NCBI GenBank assembly: GCA_964573725.1
Contig: CAZNLJ010000013.1
Location: forward strand, 1 to 64,000
Direction of reading: 5' to 3'
From: UBA6168 sp964573725
GTDB taxonomy: Bacteria; Bacteroidota; Bacteroidia; Chitinophagales; Saprospiraceae
Length of the DNA: 64,000 bases
The position numbers were made by a program, and so were the translations under genes. Positions 25,137-34,009 of the stretch are shown here, piece by piece. Position 1 is the first letter of the stretch; each line of letters begins with the position of its first letter. The notes beneath the pieces are model-generated. The model saw nothing but the letters and a program-made list of their open reading frames with translations, was not told the DNA's origin and did not search any database.

Positions 25137-26069
25137 ATGATTACGCCCAGCCTTCCTTCTCCCTTGGTGGAACTCCCGCCTCTCCCAGGCCCGCTTCCCT
25201 GTCCCCGTATTTTCGTGAAAAGGGACGACTTGGTCCACCCGCTTGTTTCCGGAAACAAATGGCGGAAATTGAAATTCAACCTGCAAGCCGCCGGGGAATC
25301 CGGTTGTACCTCTTTGGTCACTACCGGCGGAGCCTACAGCAACCACTTGGCGGCGGTGGCTGCCGCGGGTGTCGCCCAGGGGTTCCGAACCGTCGGTGTC
25401 GTCCGGGGGGAGTGTCCCCCAAATCTCAACCCTACCCTTCGCTTCCTCCAATCCAGCGGTATGGAGCTGCATTTTGTCTCCCGGTCGGATTTTCGCACTC
25501 GCCATCAGCCCGGATGGTTCTCCCGGCTGGGTATCGATACCGCACATGCTTTTCTGCTGCCGGAAGGCGGGACCAATCACCTTGTTTTTCCAGGCCTGCG
25601 TGAACTGGTCGACGAACTGACCGACCAACTGCCGGCGGACCTGCCTTATTGTATCTGCACCGCCTGTGGTACCGGAGGCACCTTGGCCGGTCTGGCCGCT
25701 GCCCTTCCCGCCCGGGCGCGGGCCTTGGGCGTCGCCGTATTGAAAGGAGATTTTCTTCCGGCGGAGGTGGCCACTTTCCTGTCGGGAAATGGCTTTCCCC
25801 GTTTGGATAATTGGTCTGTCCTCCCGGATTACCACTTCGGCGGATACGCCCGCTTCTCCGCCACACTCCTGGATTTCATCCGCCGCTTCCATCGGGCGTA
25901 CGGTATCTTGCTGGATCCGGTCTACACCGGTAAAATGGCCTTCGCCGCCATGGACCTTCTGGCCAAAGGCTTTTTTCAACCGGATACCGCGGTCGTCCTG
26001 CTGCATACCGGTGGATTACAAGGCGTGGAAGGCTTCCGGGAACGCTTCCCCGACTTGCCCCTCCCTTAG
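25137..26069 (+). CDS. PLP-dependent ACC deaminase/D-cysteine desulfhydrase family protein
   Basis: 310 aa from ATG 25137; an upstream start at 25059 overlaps a candidate promoter and adds unconserved residues. Fold type II PLP enzyme with Schiff-base lysine Lys41 in VSGNKWRKLKF, a GGAYSNHLAAVAAAG substrate loop and a TACGTGGTLAGL phosphate-binding loop. The family includes 1-aminocyclopropane-1-carboxylate deaminases and D-cysteine desulfhydrases. Bacteroidota members are usually annotated generically, and substrate cannot be assigned from sequence alone. Convergent with the S9 peptidase gene, 53 bp apart. Confidence 0.85.
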   Translation: MITPSLPSPLVELPPLPGPLPCPRIFVKRDDLVHPLVSGNKWRKLKFNLQAAGESGCTSLVTTGGAYSNHLAAVAAAGVAQGFRTVGVVRGECPPNLNPTLRFLQSSGMELHFVSRSDFRTRHQPGWFSRLGIDTAHAFLLPEGGTNHLVFPGLRELVDELTDQLPADLPYCICTACGTGGTLAGLAAALPARARALGVAVLKGDFLPAEVATFLSGNGFPRLDNWSVLPDYHFGGYARFSATLLDFIRRFHRAYGILLDPVYTGKMAFAAMDLLAKGFFQPDTAVVLLHTGGLQGVEGFRERFPDLPLP

Positions 26070-26122
26070 CGGCGCCCCGGTGACGGTCGAATCGGTCGCG
26101 GGCAATGCGGCCGGCCACAGCA

Positions 26123-28174
26123 TCAGGGCTTCGACCGCAGCCATTGGTCCAGCCAGGCGAAAAATTCCCGCTGCCATACCAGCCCGTTCTGGGGACTGCT
26201 CACCCAGTGCCCCTCCTCAGGAAAATATAGGAACCGACTCGGTATTCCCCGCAATTGCGCCGCCTGGAATGCCTGCATCCCCTCGCTCTCCGGTACCCGG
26301 AAATCCTTGCCGCCATGAATGACCAACAAGGGGGTGTCCCATTTGTCTACATACCGGTGGGGCGAGTCCAATCGCCAGGTCTCCGTTATCGGCTCCTGCC
26401 AATAGGGCCCCTCCAGGTCGTGGTTTGCAAAGAACAATTCCTCCGTGGTGCCATACCAACTTTCCAGGTTGAAGAGCCCGCAATGCGAAACAAAAGCCTG
26501 GAACCGCTTGTCATGATGGCCGGCCAACCAGTAGACCGAGTACCCGCCGAAACTGGCACCGACCGCCCCCAGCCGGTCCTTGTCCACATACGGCTCGCGG
26601 GATACGTCGTCTATCGCCGATAATAGGTCCTGCATCGCCTGCCCTCCCCAGTCTCCCGCAATCCGGTCGTTCCATTCCGCCCCGAAGGAGGGCAAGCCGC
26701 GGCGGTTCGGAGCCACAACGATGTAGTCGTTCGCCGCCATCAGCGACAAATTCCAACGCGTACTCCAAAATTGACTCACCGTGCTTTGTGGCCCTCCCTG
26801 GCAATACAATAGGGTGGGGTAGCGCCGCGAAGGGTCGAAATCCGGCGGATAAACAACCCATGTCAACATGTCCTTCCCATCCGTCGTCCGGACCGTCCGT
26901 CGCTCCACCCGCGCCGGCTTGATATCCGACAACGCTTCCGTATTGGTACGGGTCAGCTGTACCGCCGGCCCGCCGGATAGTGGAATCCGGTATAACTCAT
27001 GCGGCTCCGTCATCGAACATCGCACCGAAACCAAGGATTCCGCCGCTTCCAGGAAGGGGCCGTGGTTGTACGCTCCTCCTGACAATTGTACCGGCACCGC
27101 CCCGGCACGCCCGGTCTCCAGGTAATAGAGCTGTACGGTTCCCGCTACCTCGCTCTCGAAGTATATCCGCCCGCCATCCGAACTCCACACCGGCTGTATC
27201 GCATTTTGGTCGAACCCTTCGGTCAACTCCTTCCGCTCCCTCGTTAGGAAGTCATAGCGGAATATCCGGTGCCGGTCGCTCTCGTACCCCGCCGTAGCCA
27301 TGCTTTCCCATATCAGGTATCGCCCGTCCGGTGAGAAGGACGGGTTCATGTCGTATCCCTCCATGCCTTCCGACAGGTTGATGGTCCGCCGGGAGAGTAG
27401 GTCGTATAGGTAGATGTCCGAGTTGGTGCTCGTGGCGGCGGCTGTCCCCCGTATCTTCTTACAGGTGTAGGCAATCCGGTCGCCGGATGGGTGCCAGCTG
27501 ATCTGCTCCATGCCCCCGAACGGCTTCAAGGGACTGTCGTACGGCTCGCCCATGATGTTCACCGGCTCCCCCTCCAATTTTCCGTCCGCATATCCGATGA
27601 CAAAGATGTTGCTGTAACTGCCGTCCTCCCACTCGTTCCAATGACGGTACATCAGCCCGTCGAATACCTGCGCATTCGCTTTGCCTAAGTCGGGATGCCG
27701 GTCCTCCAGGCGCTTGTCGTACCGAATATCCCGGACGAACAAGATCCGCCCGCCGTCCGGAGAATACCGGAATCCTCCCATCTCCTGGTCGGATACCTGT
27801 ACCGGCGTGGCGCCGGCTGTCGGCGCAACCTCCCACAAGCGGCCCTGATGAAGAAATCCTACCTTTCGCCCGTCCGGCCGGTATTGGGCCTGGCCCTCGC
27901 TTCCTTCCAGGGCCGTGAGCTGTACCGGGCCGCCGTCTTCCTGCCCGTCCAACCGCAGGGTGTACAAGTCCGAACCGCCCCGGTTGGCCGCCAGGTCGTA
28001 TTGTGTGATGCCGTAGACGATCTCCTGCCGGTCGGGCGAAATGGCCTGCAGGCTCACCCGCCCAAATTCCCACAATTGCTCAGGTGTCAGCCTGCCTGGT
28101 GCCGTGGTCTGCCCCGTCAGCCCGATGATGCCTCCCAGGAAGGTAAAGGTTATTGCTGGTAGTGTCCTTTTCAT
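26123..28174 (-). CDS. Secreted S9 family (prolyl oligopeptidase-like) peptidase
   Basis: 683 aa from the ATG at 28174, which opens a signal peptide (MKRTLPAITFTFLGGIIG). N-terminal beta-propeller with WD40-like/TolB-like repeats (SPDGRYLIWES, SSDGGRIYFES), then an alpha/beta hydrolase with nucleophile Ser in GASFGGYS, Asp in HGGKDFRVP and His in PEEGHWV. S9C-type enzymes are acylaminoacyl- or dipeptidyl-peptidases; periplasmic peptide degradation is likely. Length fits the family. Monocistronic by context. Confidence 0.92.
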   Translation of the reverse strand: MKRTLPAITFTFLGGIIGLTGQTTAPGRLTPEQLWEFGRVSLQAISPDRQEIVYGITQYDLAANRGGSDLYTLRLDGQEDGGPVQLTALEGSEGQAQYRPDGRKVGFLHQGRLWEVAPTAGATPVQVSDQEMGGFRYSPDGGRILFVRDIRYDKRLEDRHPDLGKANAQVFDGLMYRHWNEWEDGSYSNIFVIGYADGKLEGEPVNIMGEPYDSPLKPFGGMEQISWHPSGDRIAYTCKKIRGTAAATSTNSDIYLYDLLSRRTINLSEGMEGYDMNPSFSPDGRYLIWESMATAGYESDRHRIFRYDFLTRERKELTEGFDQNAIQPVWSSDGGRIYFESEVAGTVQLYYLETGRAGAVPVQLSGGAYNHGPFLEAAESLVSVRCSMTEPHELYRIPLSGGPAVQLTRTNTEALSDIKPARVERRTVRTTDGKDMLTWVVYPPDFDPSRRYPTLLYCQGGPQSTVSQFWSTRWNLSLMAANDYIVVAPNRRGLPSFGAEWNDRIAGDWGGQAMQDLLSAIDDVSREPYVDKDRLGAVGASFGGYSVYWLAGHHDKRFQAFVSHCGLFNLESWYGTTEELFFANHDLEGPYWQEPITETWRLDSPHRYVDKWDTPLLVIHGGKDFRVPESEGMQAFQAAQLRGIPSRFLYFPEEGHWVSSPQNGLVWQREFFAWLDQWLRSKP

Positions 28175-28319
28175 GTCTCTGCTTTGTTTGTTGTGAAACG
28201 CTTTGCGCATTCGCTTTCATAAATCTGTACTGCGCCTCAAGCTAGGAACCGGCAAAGTATGGTTTCTGATTGAAATTTTTCGTTCTTTGGCAAATAGTGT
28301 GGAATAGTTTTCTTACAAC

Positions 28320-28735
28320 TTGAAACAAACAGGATTTTATGAGGAGCGCCTAGCTTTGCCAAGCTTGAAAATCAACTCTATTGAACGCTTTCCTCGTATA
28401 GTAATCATCCATTGCAAGACGGATTCGGGTACGGAGTCTTGTCCACCATGCGGTGAGCCGACCAGCATCGTCAACAAATATAACTCCCGACAGGTCAGAG
28501 TCCTTGACATATCAGGTAAAGTGGTTTGGCTGTACCTGTGCGTCCGCCGATTTGCCTGCCCTACCTGCAACCGTTATTTCAAGGAATCCCCAGCCTGGAT
28601 AATGCCTGGGAAAAGCTATACCAGGCGGCAGGCAAAATGGGCGTTCGAGATGTGCGCCGAACAACCGTTCACGGAAGTCGGGGCACTGTTCAACAGGAGC
28701 CACAAGACAGTCGAGCCGTATCCGCTCAGCGAGGA
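28320..28735 (+). pseudogene. ISL3-family transposase, 5' remnant
   Basis: About 135 recognisable residues: a four-cysteine zinc finger (CPPCGEPT ... CVRRFACPTCNRYF) followed by an HTH-like segment (SYTRRQAKWAFEMCAEQPF ... VGALFNRSHKTVE). That is the N-terminal zf-ISL3 plus HTH part of ISL3 transposases, normally about 400 aa. The DDE catalytic domain is absent; after about 28735 the frame runs into sequence antisense to IS66 remnants. No ATG at the expected start (TTG 28320). Inactive relic. Confidence 0.7.
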
Positions 28736-28739
28736 TACC

Positions 28740-28780
28740 GAACAAGAAATACCGCTACCGCTGACCGGCGTGCAACCCGG
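28740..28780 (-). pseudogene. IS66 tnpB N-terminal scrap
   Basis: Just after the IS66 orfA stop, the minus strand reads LHAGQR-stop-RYFLF, resembling the first residues of IS66 TnpB. It includes an in-frame TAG and breaks into ISL3-derived sequence around 28740. Very short, so tentative. Confidence 0.4.
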
Positions 28781-29077
28781 TCACTGCCCGGGTTTTTGTA
28801 CCAATCCTGCCAGCCAGGTCGTGTCCGGGAGGCGGTCGAAACGAAAGTGTATGCCGTGGGTCCAGCATTCGATGACCGTCGTTGCGGGCATATCCGCTTC
28901 CCCGCGCTTCATTTCCACAAGACCGGTCGATCTAGGTCGGCTGGCACGAACCCAGTTATAGCGGGTCGCCTTGGGTAATCCGTGTCGGGAGGCAAAGTCC
29001 GCCTGACCGTCTGGCCAACTGTCCAGCATGGTCAGGAAATTCTGCTTCGAGGCCTTACTGTATTTCCTTCTTTCCAT
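28781..29077 (-). CDS. IS66 family accessory protein (TnpA/orfA), orphan
   Basis: 98 aa, with an HTH-like N-terminus (SKASKQNFLTMLDSW ... HGLPKATRYNWV) and a C-terminal strand region ending in HGIHFRFDRLPDTTWLAGLV. This matches the small first protein of IS66-type elements, which precedes tnpB and the tnpC transposase. Neither follows intact here, so the element cannot move on its own. The reading frame itself is complete. Confidence 0.8.
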   Translation of the reverse strand: MERRKYSKASKQNFLTMLDSWPDGQADFASRHGLPKATRYNWVRASRPRSTGLVEMKRGEADMPATTVIECWTHGIHFRFDRLPDTTWLAGLVQKPGQ

Positions 29078-29095
29078 CCTTTTTTTTCGCGCAAA

Positions 29096-29896
29096 TTAGG
29101 CCGGCCTGGAAGGACTGGCAATATGGGGTTGGTAGCGTGGATACCTTTGGCTGTGGTTCCCGTTTTGGGGAGTAGCAACCTCCACGCGCGCCAGGTACCA
29201 GGAACTGGTGTTTTCAAAGGTCTCGTCCTGCAGCAGGGGCTTGTCCACCGCCAAAGCGTTGCTTTGGGGATGCTTGCCAAAGATGTGGCGGTTGCCCTCA
29301 GGCGTCAGGAGCGTGAATTGCTCAACGTGCCCGGACCAGGTGATTTTCAGCTCCTGCCGTGGCACCAGCTGGCCGTTGTGGTCCTTGTCTATGTAAAACT
29401 TGCCGCTGTAGTCGGGTATGCTGAATGCAAAGATGTCGGGCTCTGTGTCAATTTCCTCTCCTTCCGGCAGTTGTATCAACTCCCGGGAGCTGCCGTTGAG
29501 ATTTTTGCCATTGAAATAATAACCATAGGGGCTTCGCTCGTCCGGATAGCCCAGCACGGTCCTGCAGATCATACCTCCCGCCTGGAGCGTCCAGCCGGCA
29601 CCTGCCCGGGAGGCGGTTTCAGCCACCTTGATGCCGCGGGCGTGACAACTTAGAAAGACTGGAAGGGTCAAAGGCCCTTCTTCCAGGGTGTAGATGGGAA
29701 CGTCAATGCGCGGCACGCCGGTGTAGTGGCTGACGGGCACGTCGCCATAACGGTCCAGGGAGGCCAGATTGGGAGCCGGCATGGCCACATCCCAGATAGG
29801 GTTGTCGATCGGCTGGGCGTAGGGGAAGACGGCCGGTAGCGTGAAAGTGAGCAGGAGGAAACCGGTGACTTGATTACGTAATTTAAATGTTGTCAT
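29096..29896 (-). pseudogene. Truncated RHS/YD-repeat-type protein, N-terminal fragment
   Basis: 266 aa from ATG 29896: signal peptide (GFLLLTFTLPAVFPYAQ), then the conserved N-terminal domain of Bacteroidota RHS/YD proteins: MPAPNLASLDRYGDVPVSHY, TGVPRIDVPIYTLEEGPLTL, HARGIKVAETASRAGAGW and GGMICRTVLGYPDE. These proteins normally continue for over 1000 residues through YD repeats into an RHS core and a variable, often toxic, C-terminus. Here similarity stops after VATPQNGN and the frame ends about 20 residues later, close to the IS66 remnant. Probably inactivated by insertion-sequence activity. Confidence 0.75.
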
Positions 29897-31035
29897 AGTG
29901 GTATGGTTTTGAGGATGAACTGATTTTTGTGCAGGGGAATTCCGCTTGCCCGCAACCCATCAGGTACGGTGTCAACGGTCCCTCCCGCCGCGTTCTTGCC
30001 CGGCAAACGTCACTTTGTTCAATTGGCCACCAACCCCGGGTCCAAGCAGGCCTTCGGACGGTGTTAGTTGTCGGCAGGTCAAATGAATCCCCGGAGGGAC
30101 TGCCTCCCCGGTATCCACAGACCCTCAACAGATGCCACGCGGTACCGCCTCAGGTGCTGTATATGTGTACCGGCTCTTCCTTCCCGTCAGACACGGACAG
30201 GACCTGCCACGGACCATCCTTTCGCCCCGGTATATCTTTGAAAAGTACCCGAACCATGCCTAAAAACTTTCCCCGCCTTAGGCCGGGAACCCGGCTTTTT
30301 CCTAAAGCGCCGGGACATCAATTCCTTCGGTCATCCCGTGCTCACCGACAGCGGCGAATCCCAATGGTCAAGGTGGCCGTTGTGGTCTTCCGATTTCATG
30401 ATACCAGCGCTTCTTCCCATGTTTGTTTACCTTTTTATCCTGGCTTGTCGGCCGGTTTTGCCCGCCAACGGATTCGGCCGCCCCGCTTTGTGCGATATAT
30501 GCGGCGTACCGCTGTCCACCTTGTATAATCTTCACGCATCAAGATGATTATTGTGCGGGTGGCTGCGCGGATGAATGGGCACCGCGGACCTGTAATGCTG
30601 CCTTCTCTTCCTCCCTTCCCTTTGACAAAACTAAGAATCTTTTGAAAAATATAAAACAAATTGTTTTTTTATTTTGCAAATGGGAATCGCAGCCGCCCAA
30701 TCAGGTTCCTTCGAATACAGGGGTAAGCATTCCGGTTGGAAAGCGGAGGCAGGATATCGCGGTGTTCATCTTGTGGATGCATGGCATCCCCCGCGCTTCT
30801 TCCCATGTATACCGGGACTTGGGACCGTCTGGTCGCTATCCAAATTGTCGAACTTGAATATCATGTCAGGGCCTTTCCGAATATTCGTCCACATCGGCCC
30901 TTCCCCGCGCCGCAACTGAAAAAAAATTTCCGCCTTATCCCGGGCCGTACCGCGACCCGGCTCTTTCAAACGATTCGAAATCAAGGGAATTCCAGGTATC
31001 CGCCCATCGCGCGTCACAACTCCTCCGAGAAGCGG
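29897..31035. other. 1.1-kb gene-free region
   Basis: No recognisable gene on either strand; the open frames here lack homology, start context and domain features. It contains a plus-strand -7-like element (30233-30240) closely followed by a terminator-like hairpin (30282-30300), a minus-strand -7-like element TAGTTTTG (30633-30626), and an AT-rich patch around 30630-30680. Two copies of GCGCTTCTTCCCATGT occur (30409-30424, 30795-30810). Probably decayed accessory DNA. Confidence 0.5.
30233..30300 (+). promoter_or_regulatory. Possible small-RNA transcription unit (-7 element plus terminator)
   Basis: TATCTTTG at 30233-30240 fits the -7 consensus, and a GCCGG-GAAC-CCGGC hairpin at 30282-30295 is followed by TTTTT. 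A transcript of about 55 nt would result. No -33 element is visible. Confidence 0.3.
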
Positions 31036-31062
31036 AAAAAAAAGAGGCCTTCATTCGGCCTC
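31036..31062 (-). terminator. Rho-independent terminator of the LytS/LytTR operon
   Basis: A GAGGCC/GGCCTC stem (31062-31057 with 31049-31044) with a seven-base loop is followed by eight T on the minus strand (31043-31036). The stem overlaps the stop codon of the response-regulator gene. Confidence 0.85.
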
Positions 31063-31789
31063 AAAATATACGCTCCAGCACCGCTTCCCGGTAGTTCGCT
31101 CCGATGGGTAGCCGGGCCTCCCCGACATGCAGCAGGTTCCCCTCCAAGGTGCTGATCTTGTCGATGGCGACGATGTACGACTTGTGGGTACGGAGGAAAC
31201 GCCCCGTCGGTAAGGTGCTTTCGAGATTTTTTAACGAGTTGAGGGACAAGATCCGTCCCTGCTTCGTGTAATACGCCACATACTCCCGCATCCCCTCGAT
31301 GTACAGGATGTCGTCCAGCCGGAGCCGATGCACCTTGTGCTCCGACTTGACCAGGTGGTATTCACCGACCGAACCCGTTGCCCCCCGTTGCCCTTCTCCG
31401 CCTATCCGACCGTCCGCACTTTCCTTGAGCCGCAATATCTCCGCCGCCTTGTTTACACCCTGCACAAACCGCTCGAATCCGAATGGCTTCAGCAGATAAT
31501 CCGTGACGTCTAAAGCAAATCCCTCCAAAGCATAATCCGGATAGGCCGTCGTGAAAATGACCAATGGCCGCACCTTCAAGGTCCGAAGGAACTCCACTCC
31601 GGTCAGACCGGGCATCTGTATGTCCAAAAACAACAAATCCACCACCTCCTGCCGCATCACTTCCATCGCTTCCGTCGGATCCTTACAAGCTCCGGACAAG
31701 CTGAGGTGGGGAAGCCGGTCGATATAGTTTTCCAACAACTTCCGCGCTAACTCCTCGTCATCCACAATCAGACAACGTATCTTGTTCAT
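31061..31789 (-). CDS. LytTR-type DNA-binding response regulator
   Basis: 242 aa from the ATG at 31789, which overlaps the kinase stop as ATGA. Receiver domain with acidic pocket DDE (10-12), phospho-acceptor Asp56 (LLFLDIQMPG), Thr in IFTTAY and Lys in LLKPFGFERF. A linker follows, then a LytTR DNA-binding domain (DDILYIEGMREYVAYYT ... FLRTHKSYIVAI). It forms a two-component pair with the upstream LytS-type kinase. Targets are unknown. Confidence 0.93.
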   Translation of the reverse strand: MNKIRCLIVDDEELARKLLENYIDRLPHLSLSGACKDPTEAMEVMRQEVVDLLFLDIQMPGLTGVEFLRTLKVRPLVIFTTAYPDYALEGFALDVTDYLLKPFGFERFVQGVNKAAEILRLKESADGRIGGEGQRGATGSVGEYHLVKSEHKVHRLRLDDILYIEGMREYVAYYTKQGRILSLNSLKNLESTLPTGRFLRTHKSYIVAIDKISTLEGNLLHVGEARLPIGANYREAVLERIF

Positions 31790-32838
31790 GCGGCTTGTAA
31801 TTTGAGGATGACGGTGAATGTATCCTCCGTTTCCCGGATGTCCAGCGAATGCAGCCCCCCGTACATCAGTTCCAGTTGCCTGCGTACGTTCTCCAGGCCG
31901 ATCCCCCCGATGTGGTCCTTGGTGAAGGATTCCGCCGGCCGGCTGTTCTGCACCTCGAACAGGATGGTGTCCGATTCGACCCGCAGCCGGATCTTGATCC
32001 AACCCCGCTGCAAATCCTCCACCCGACTGTGCTTGAACGCATTCTCCACGAACGGAATCAATAACATCGGCGCTATTTTCAGGTCGGGCTGCCGCTCGTC
32101 CAGGTCCAGCGTCACGTTCATGCCGCGGCTGTCTTTCAACAGGTGCAGCCCGACGAAATCCCGCAAATATGCAATTTCCCTGCCCAAGGGTACCGTGTCC
32201 GCCTTGCAGTCGTACAACATGTACCGCAACATCCCGGATAACCGCAGCAGGGAATCGGAGGCTTGGTCCGATTTCAGCACGGTCAGGCTGTAGATGTTGT
32301 TCAACGCATTGAACAGGAAATGAGGGTTGAACTGCGATTTCAAAAACTTCATCTCCGCCTCCAATTTCTCACTCCGGAAATCCGAGGCCTCCTGCTCCTT
32401 CTTCTTCGCAAACCGCGCAATCTCCAACAAGGAACTTCCTATCCAAGCCGTAAAATAGGGCATCGCTCCCCCGATGTACCGCATCACATGCCAAGGGGAA
32501 TGGTGCGAGGTGCCGCTGCTCCCTCCCCGTGACCTCGATTTGAAAAAGGTATACGCCCAGGGCGCCTGGTCCCATTCCACCAGCATTGTCAGGGCCGCAA
32601 CCAATCCTAGACCCGCCGCAACGAAAACCAATTGGCGCTGCCGGAAGAATAGTCTCGGCAACAATGACTCCATGTTGACCCATACCGCCAGCGTGATGCC
32701 CGCTAAGGTCACTATGCTCCTGAACAACAGCTTGTCCAGATACTCCCAGCCGTTGCCCAACACAAGCGGCATCAAGACCCATAATCCTCCCCAAAAGAGG
32801 ATCTGTAGGAAGGTGCTTTTCTTCGGTAGGATGTGCAT
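31786..32838 (-). CDS. LytS/YehU-type sensor histidine kinase
   Basis: 350 aa from the ATG at 32838. Four predicted N-terminal membrane helices (within about residues 10-130), no separate sensor domain, then the His_kinase family motif with phospho-acceptor His in FNPHFLFNALNNIYSL and an ATPase domain with N box LIPFVENAFKHS and G box GGIGLENVRRQL. It phosphorylates the LytTR regulator encoded by the overlapping next gene. Signal unknown. Confidence 0.92.
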   Translation of the reverse strand: MHILPKKSTFLQILFWGGLWVLMPLVLGNGWEYLDKLLFRSIVTLAGITLAVWVNMESLLPRLFFRQRQLVFVAAGLGLVAALTMLVEWDQAPWAYTFFKSRSRGGSSGTSHHSPWHVMRYIGGAMPYFTAWIGSSLLEIARFAKKKEQEASDFRSEKLEAEMKFLKSQFNPHFLFNALNNIYSLTVLKSDQASDSLLRLSGMLRYMLYDCKADTVPLGREIAYLRDFVGLHLLKDSRGMNVTLDLDERQPDLKIAPMLLIPFVENAFKHSRVEDLQRGWIKIRLRVESDTILFEVQNSRPAESFTKDHIGGIGLENVRRQLELMYGGLHSLDIRETEDTFTVILKLQAA

Positions 32839-33132
32839 GTTCGTTGTCGGTGGCTGCGCTGATGGGATGACCGGTCGGCCTGCTTTTGCCTGCCTTACGC
32901 TTCCGCACGGTTTCCCTCCGGACTGCCGCACCTGGTCATCCCCGGTAGCGGCACCTGCTCATGAAGGGGGATCTCCGGTGCCTTCGCTGCTCCGTACCGG
33001 TCCCTTCGGCTACATGTTCCTCCAAACCTTCCCGCCGCAGTCGAAAGCCAATGTGTGACTTCCTTCGTAAAGCCGGGTAATTTTTTCAACCAACATCCTC
33101 CTTTTCTCTACCTGGCCCGCTCCTCCGAACAA

Positions 33133-33843
33133 TCAGCTGTACCGGAATATCGTCCATAAAATCTTGTAACCCGCCCGTATGCTGCCGCTTAGGGTGCCCG
33201 AAACCTTGGATGTGCCTATCCGACGCCGATAGCTCACGGGTACTTCCCGGCATACCAGGCCCCGCTTTGCCGCCTTGACCTGCATCTCCACCGTCCAGCC
33301 GTAGTTGCGGTCCGCCATACCCAATAGCTGCAGCCGGTCCCACCGGATCGCCCGGAATGGCCCCAGATCCGTAAACCGATACCCGAACAACCACCAAATC
33401 AGCCGCGTCGCCAACCAGTTCCCGAACAACTGCTGCGGTTGCATCGACCCCTGCTCCCGCCGCCCCGATACCCGCGACCCGATTACCAAATCCGCCCCCT
33501 CCGTCAATATCGGCTGCACCACCACAGGCAATTCCTCCGGATAATCCGAGTAATCCCCGTCCAGGAATACAACCACGTCCGGAATCCCTTCCGCCGCCTC
33601 CCGCCGCGCCAGGTACGCCAAGGCCGCCAAACACGCATGGCCGTACCCCGGCGCAGGTTGGTCCACTACCGTCGCGCCGTGCATCCTTGCCTCCTCCGCC
33701 GTCCTGTCCTTGCTTCCGTTGTTGGCAACCACGACTTCCCTTACCCAATCCTTCGGAATCCCGTCAATCACTTTCCCGATGGAGGCCGCCTCGTCCTTCG
33801 CCGGGATAATGACGGCAATCCGTACCGGTACTCCGCCCCTCAT
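33133..33843 (-). CDS. Family 2 glycosyltransferase
   Basis: 236 aa from ATG 33843; an alternative ATG at 33882 adds 13 residues. GT-A fold: VRIAVIIPAKDEAASIG at the N-terminus, DGDYSDYPEEL metal-binding segment, and a GWTVEMQVKAAKRGL region near the C-terminus. No transmembrane tail. This resembles dolichyl/polyprenyl-phosphate sugar transferases and cell-envelope GT2 enzymes. Donor and acceptor cannot be fixed. It ends 295 bp upstream of the LytS gene and follows dinB on the same strand. Confidence 0.85.
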   Translation of the reverse strand: MRGGVPVRIAVIIPAKDEAASIGKVIDGIPKDWVREVVVANNGSKDRTAEEARMHGATVVDQPAPGYGHACLAALAYLARREAAEGIPDVVVFLDGDYSDYPEELPVVVQPILTEGADLVIGSRVSGRREQGSMQPQQLFGNWLATRLIWWLFGYRFTDLGPFRAIRWDRLQLLGMADRNYGWTVEMQVKAAKRGLVCREVPVSYRRRIGTSKVSGTLSGSIRAGYKILWTIFRYS

Positions 33844-34009
33844 CGCCGATTCCCCGCTCCATGATCGATCTTTCTCTTGCATGCTTGTTGTCTTTTTTGG
33901 ATGCACAACACTTCTCCTCACCCCCCCGATCGGGAACGCCTGCCCGCCTGTGCCCCTTCGCACATTTCTTGCGCCGCCGCCCCAATACCCGCCGGATAAC
34001 CAGCTGCGC

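Noticed and set aside
29929..30528. 199-aa open frame in the gene-free region
   Set aside because: Alternative start, no domain or homology pattern recognised, and it overlaps a terminator-like hairpin.
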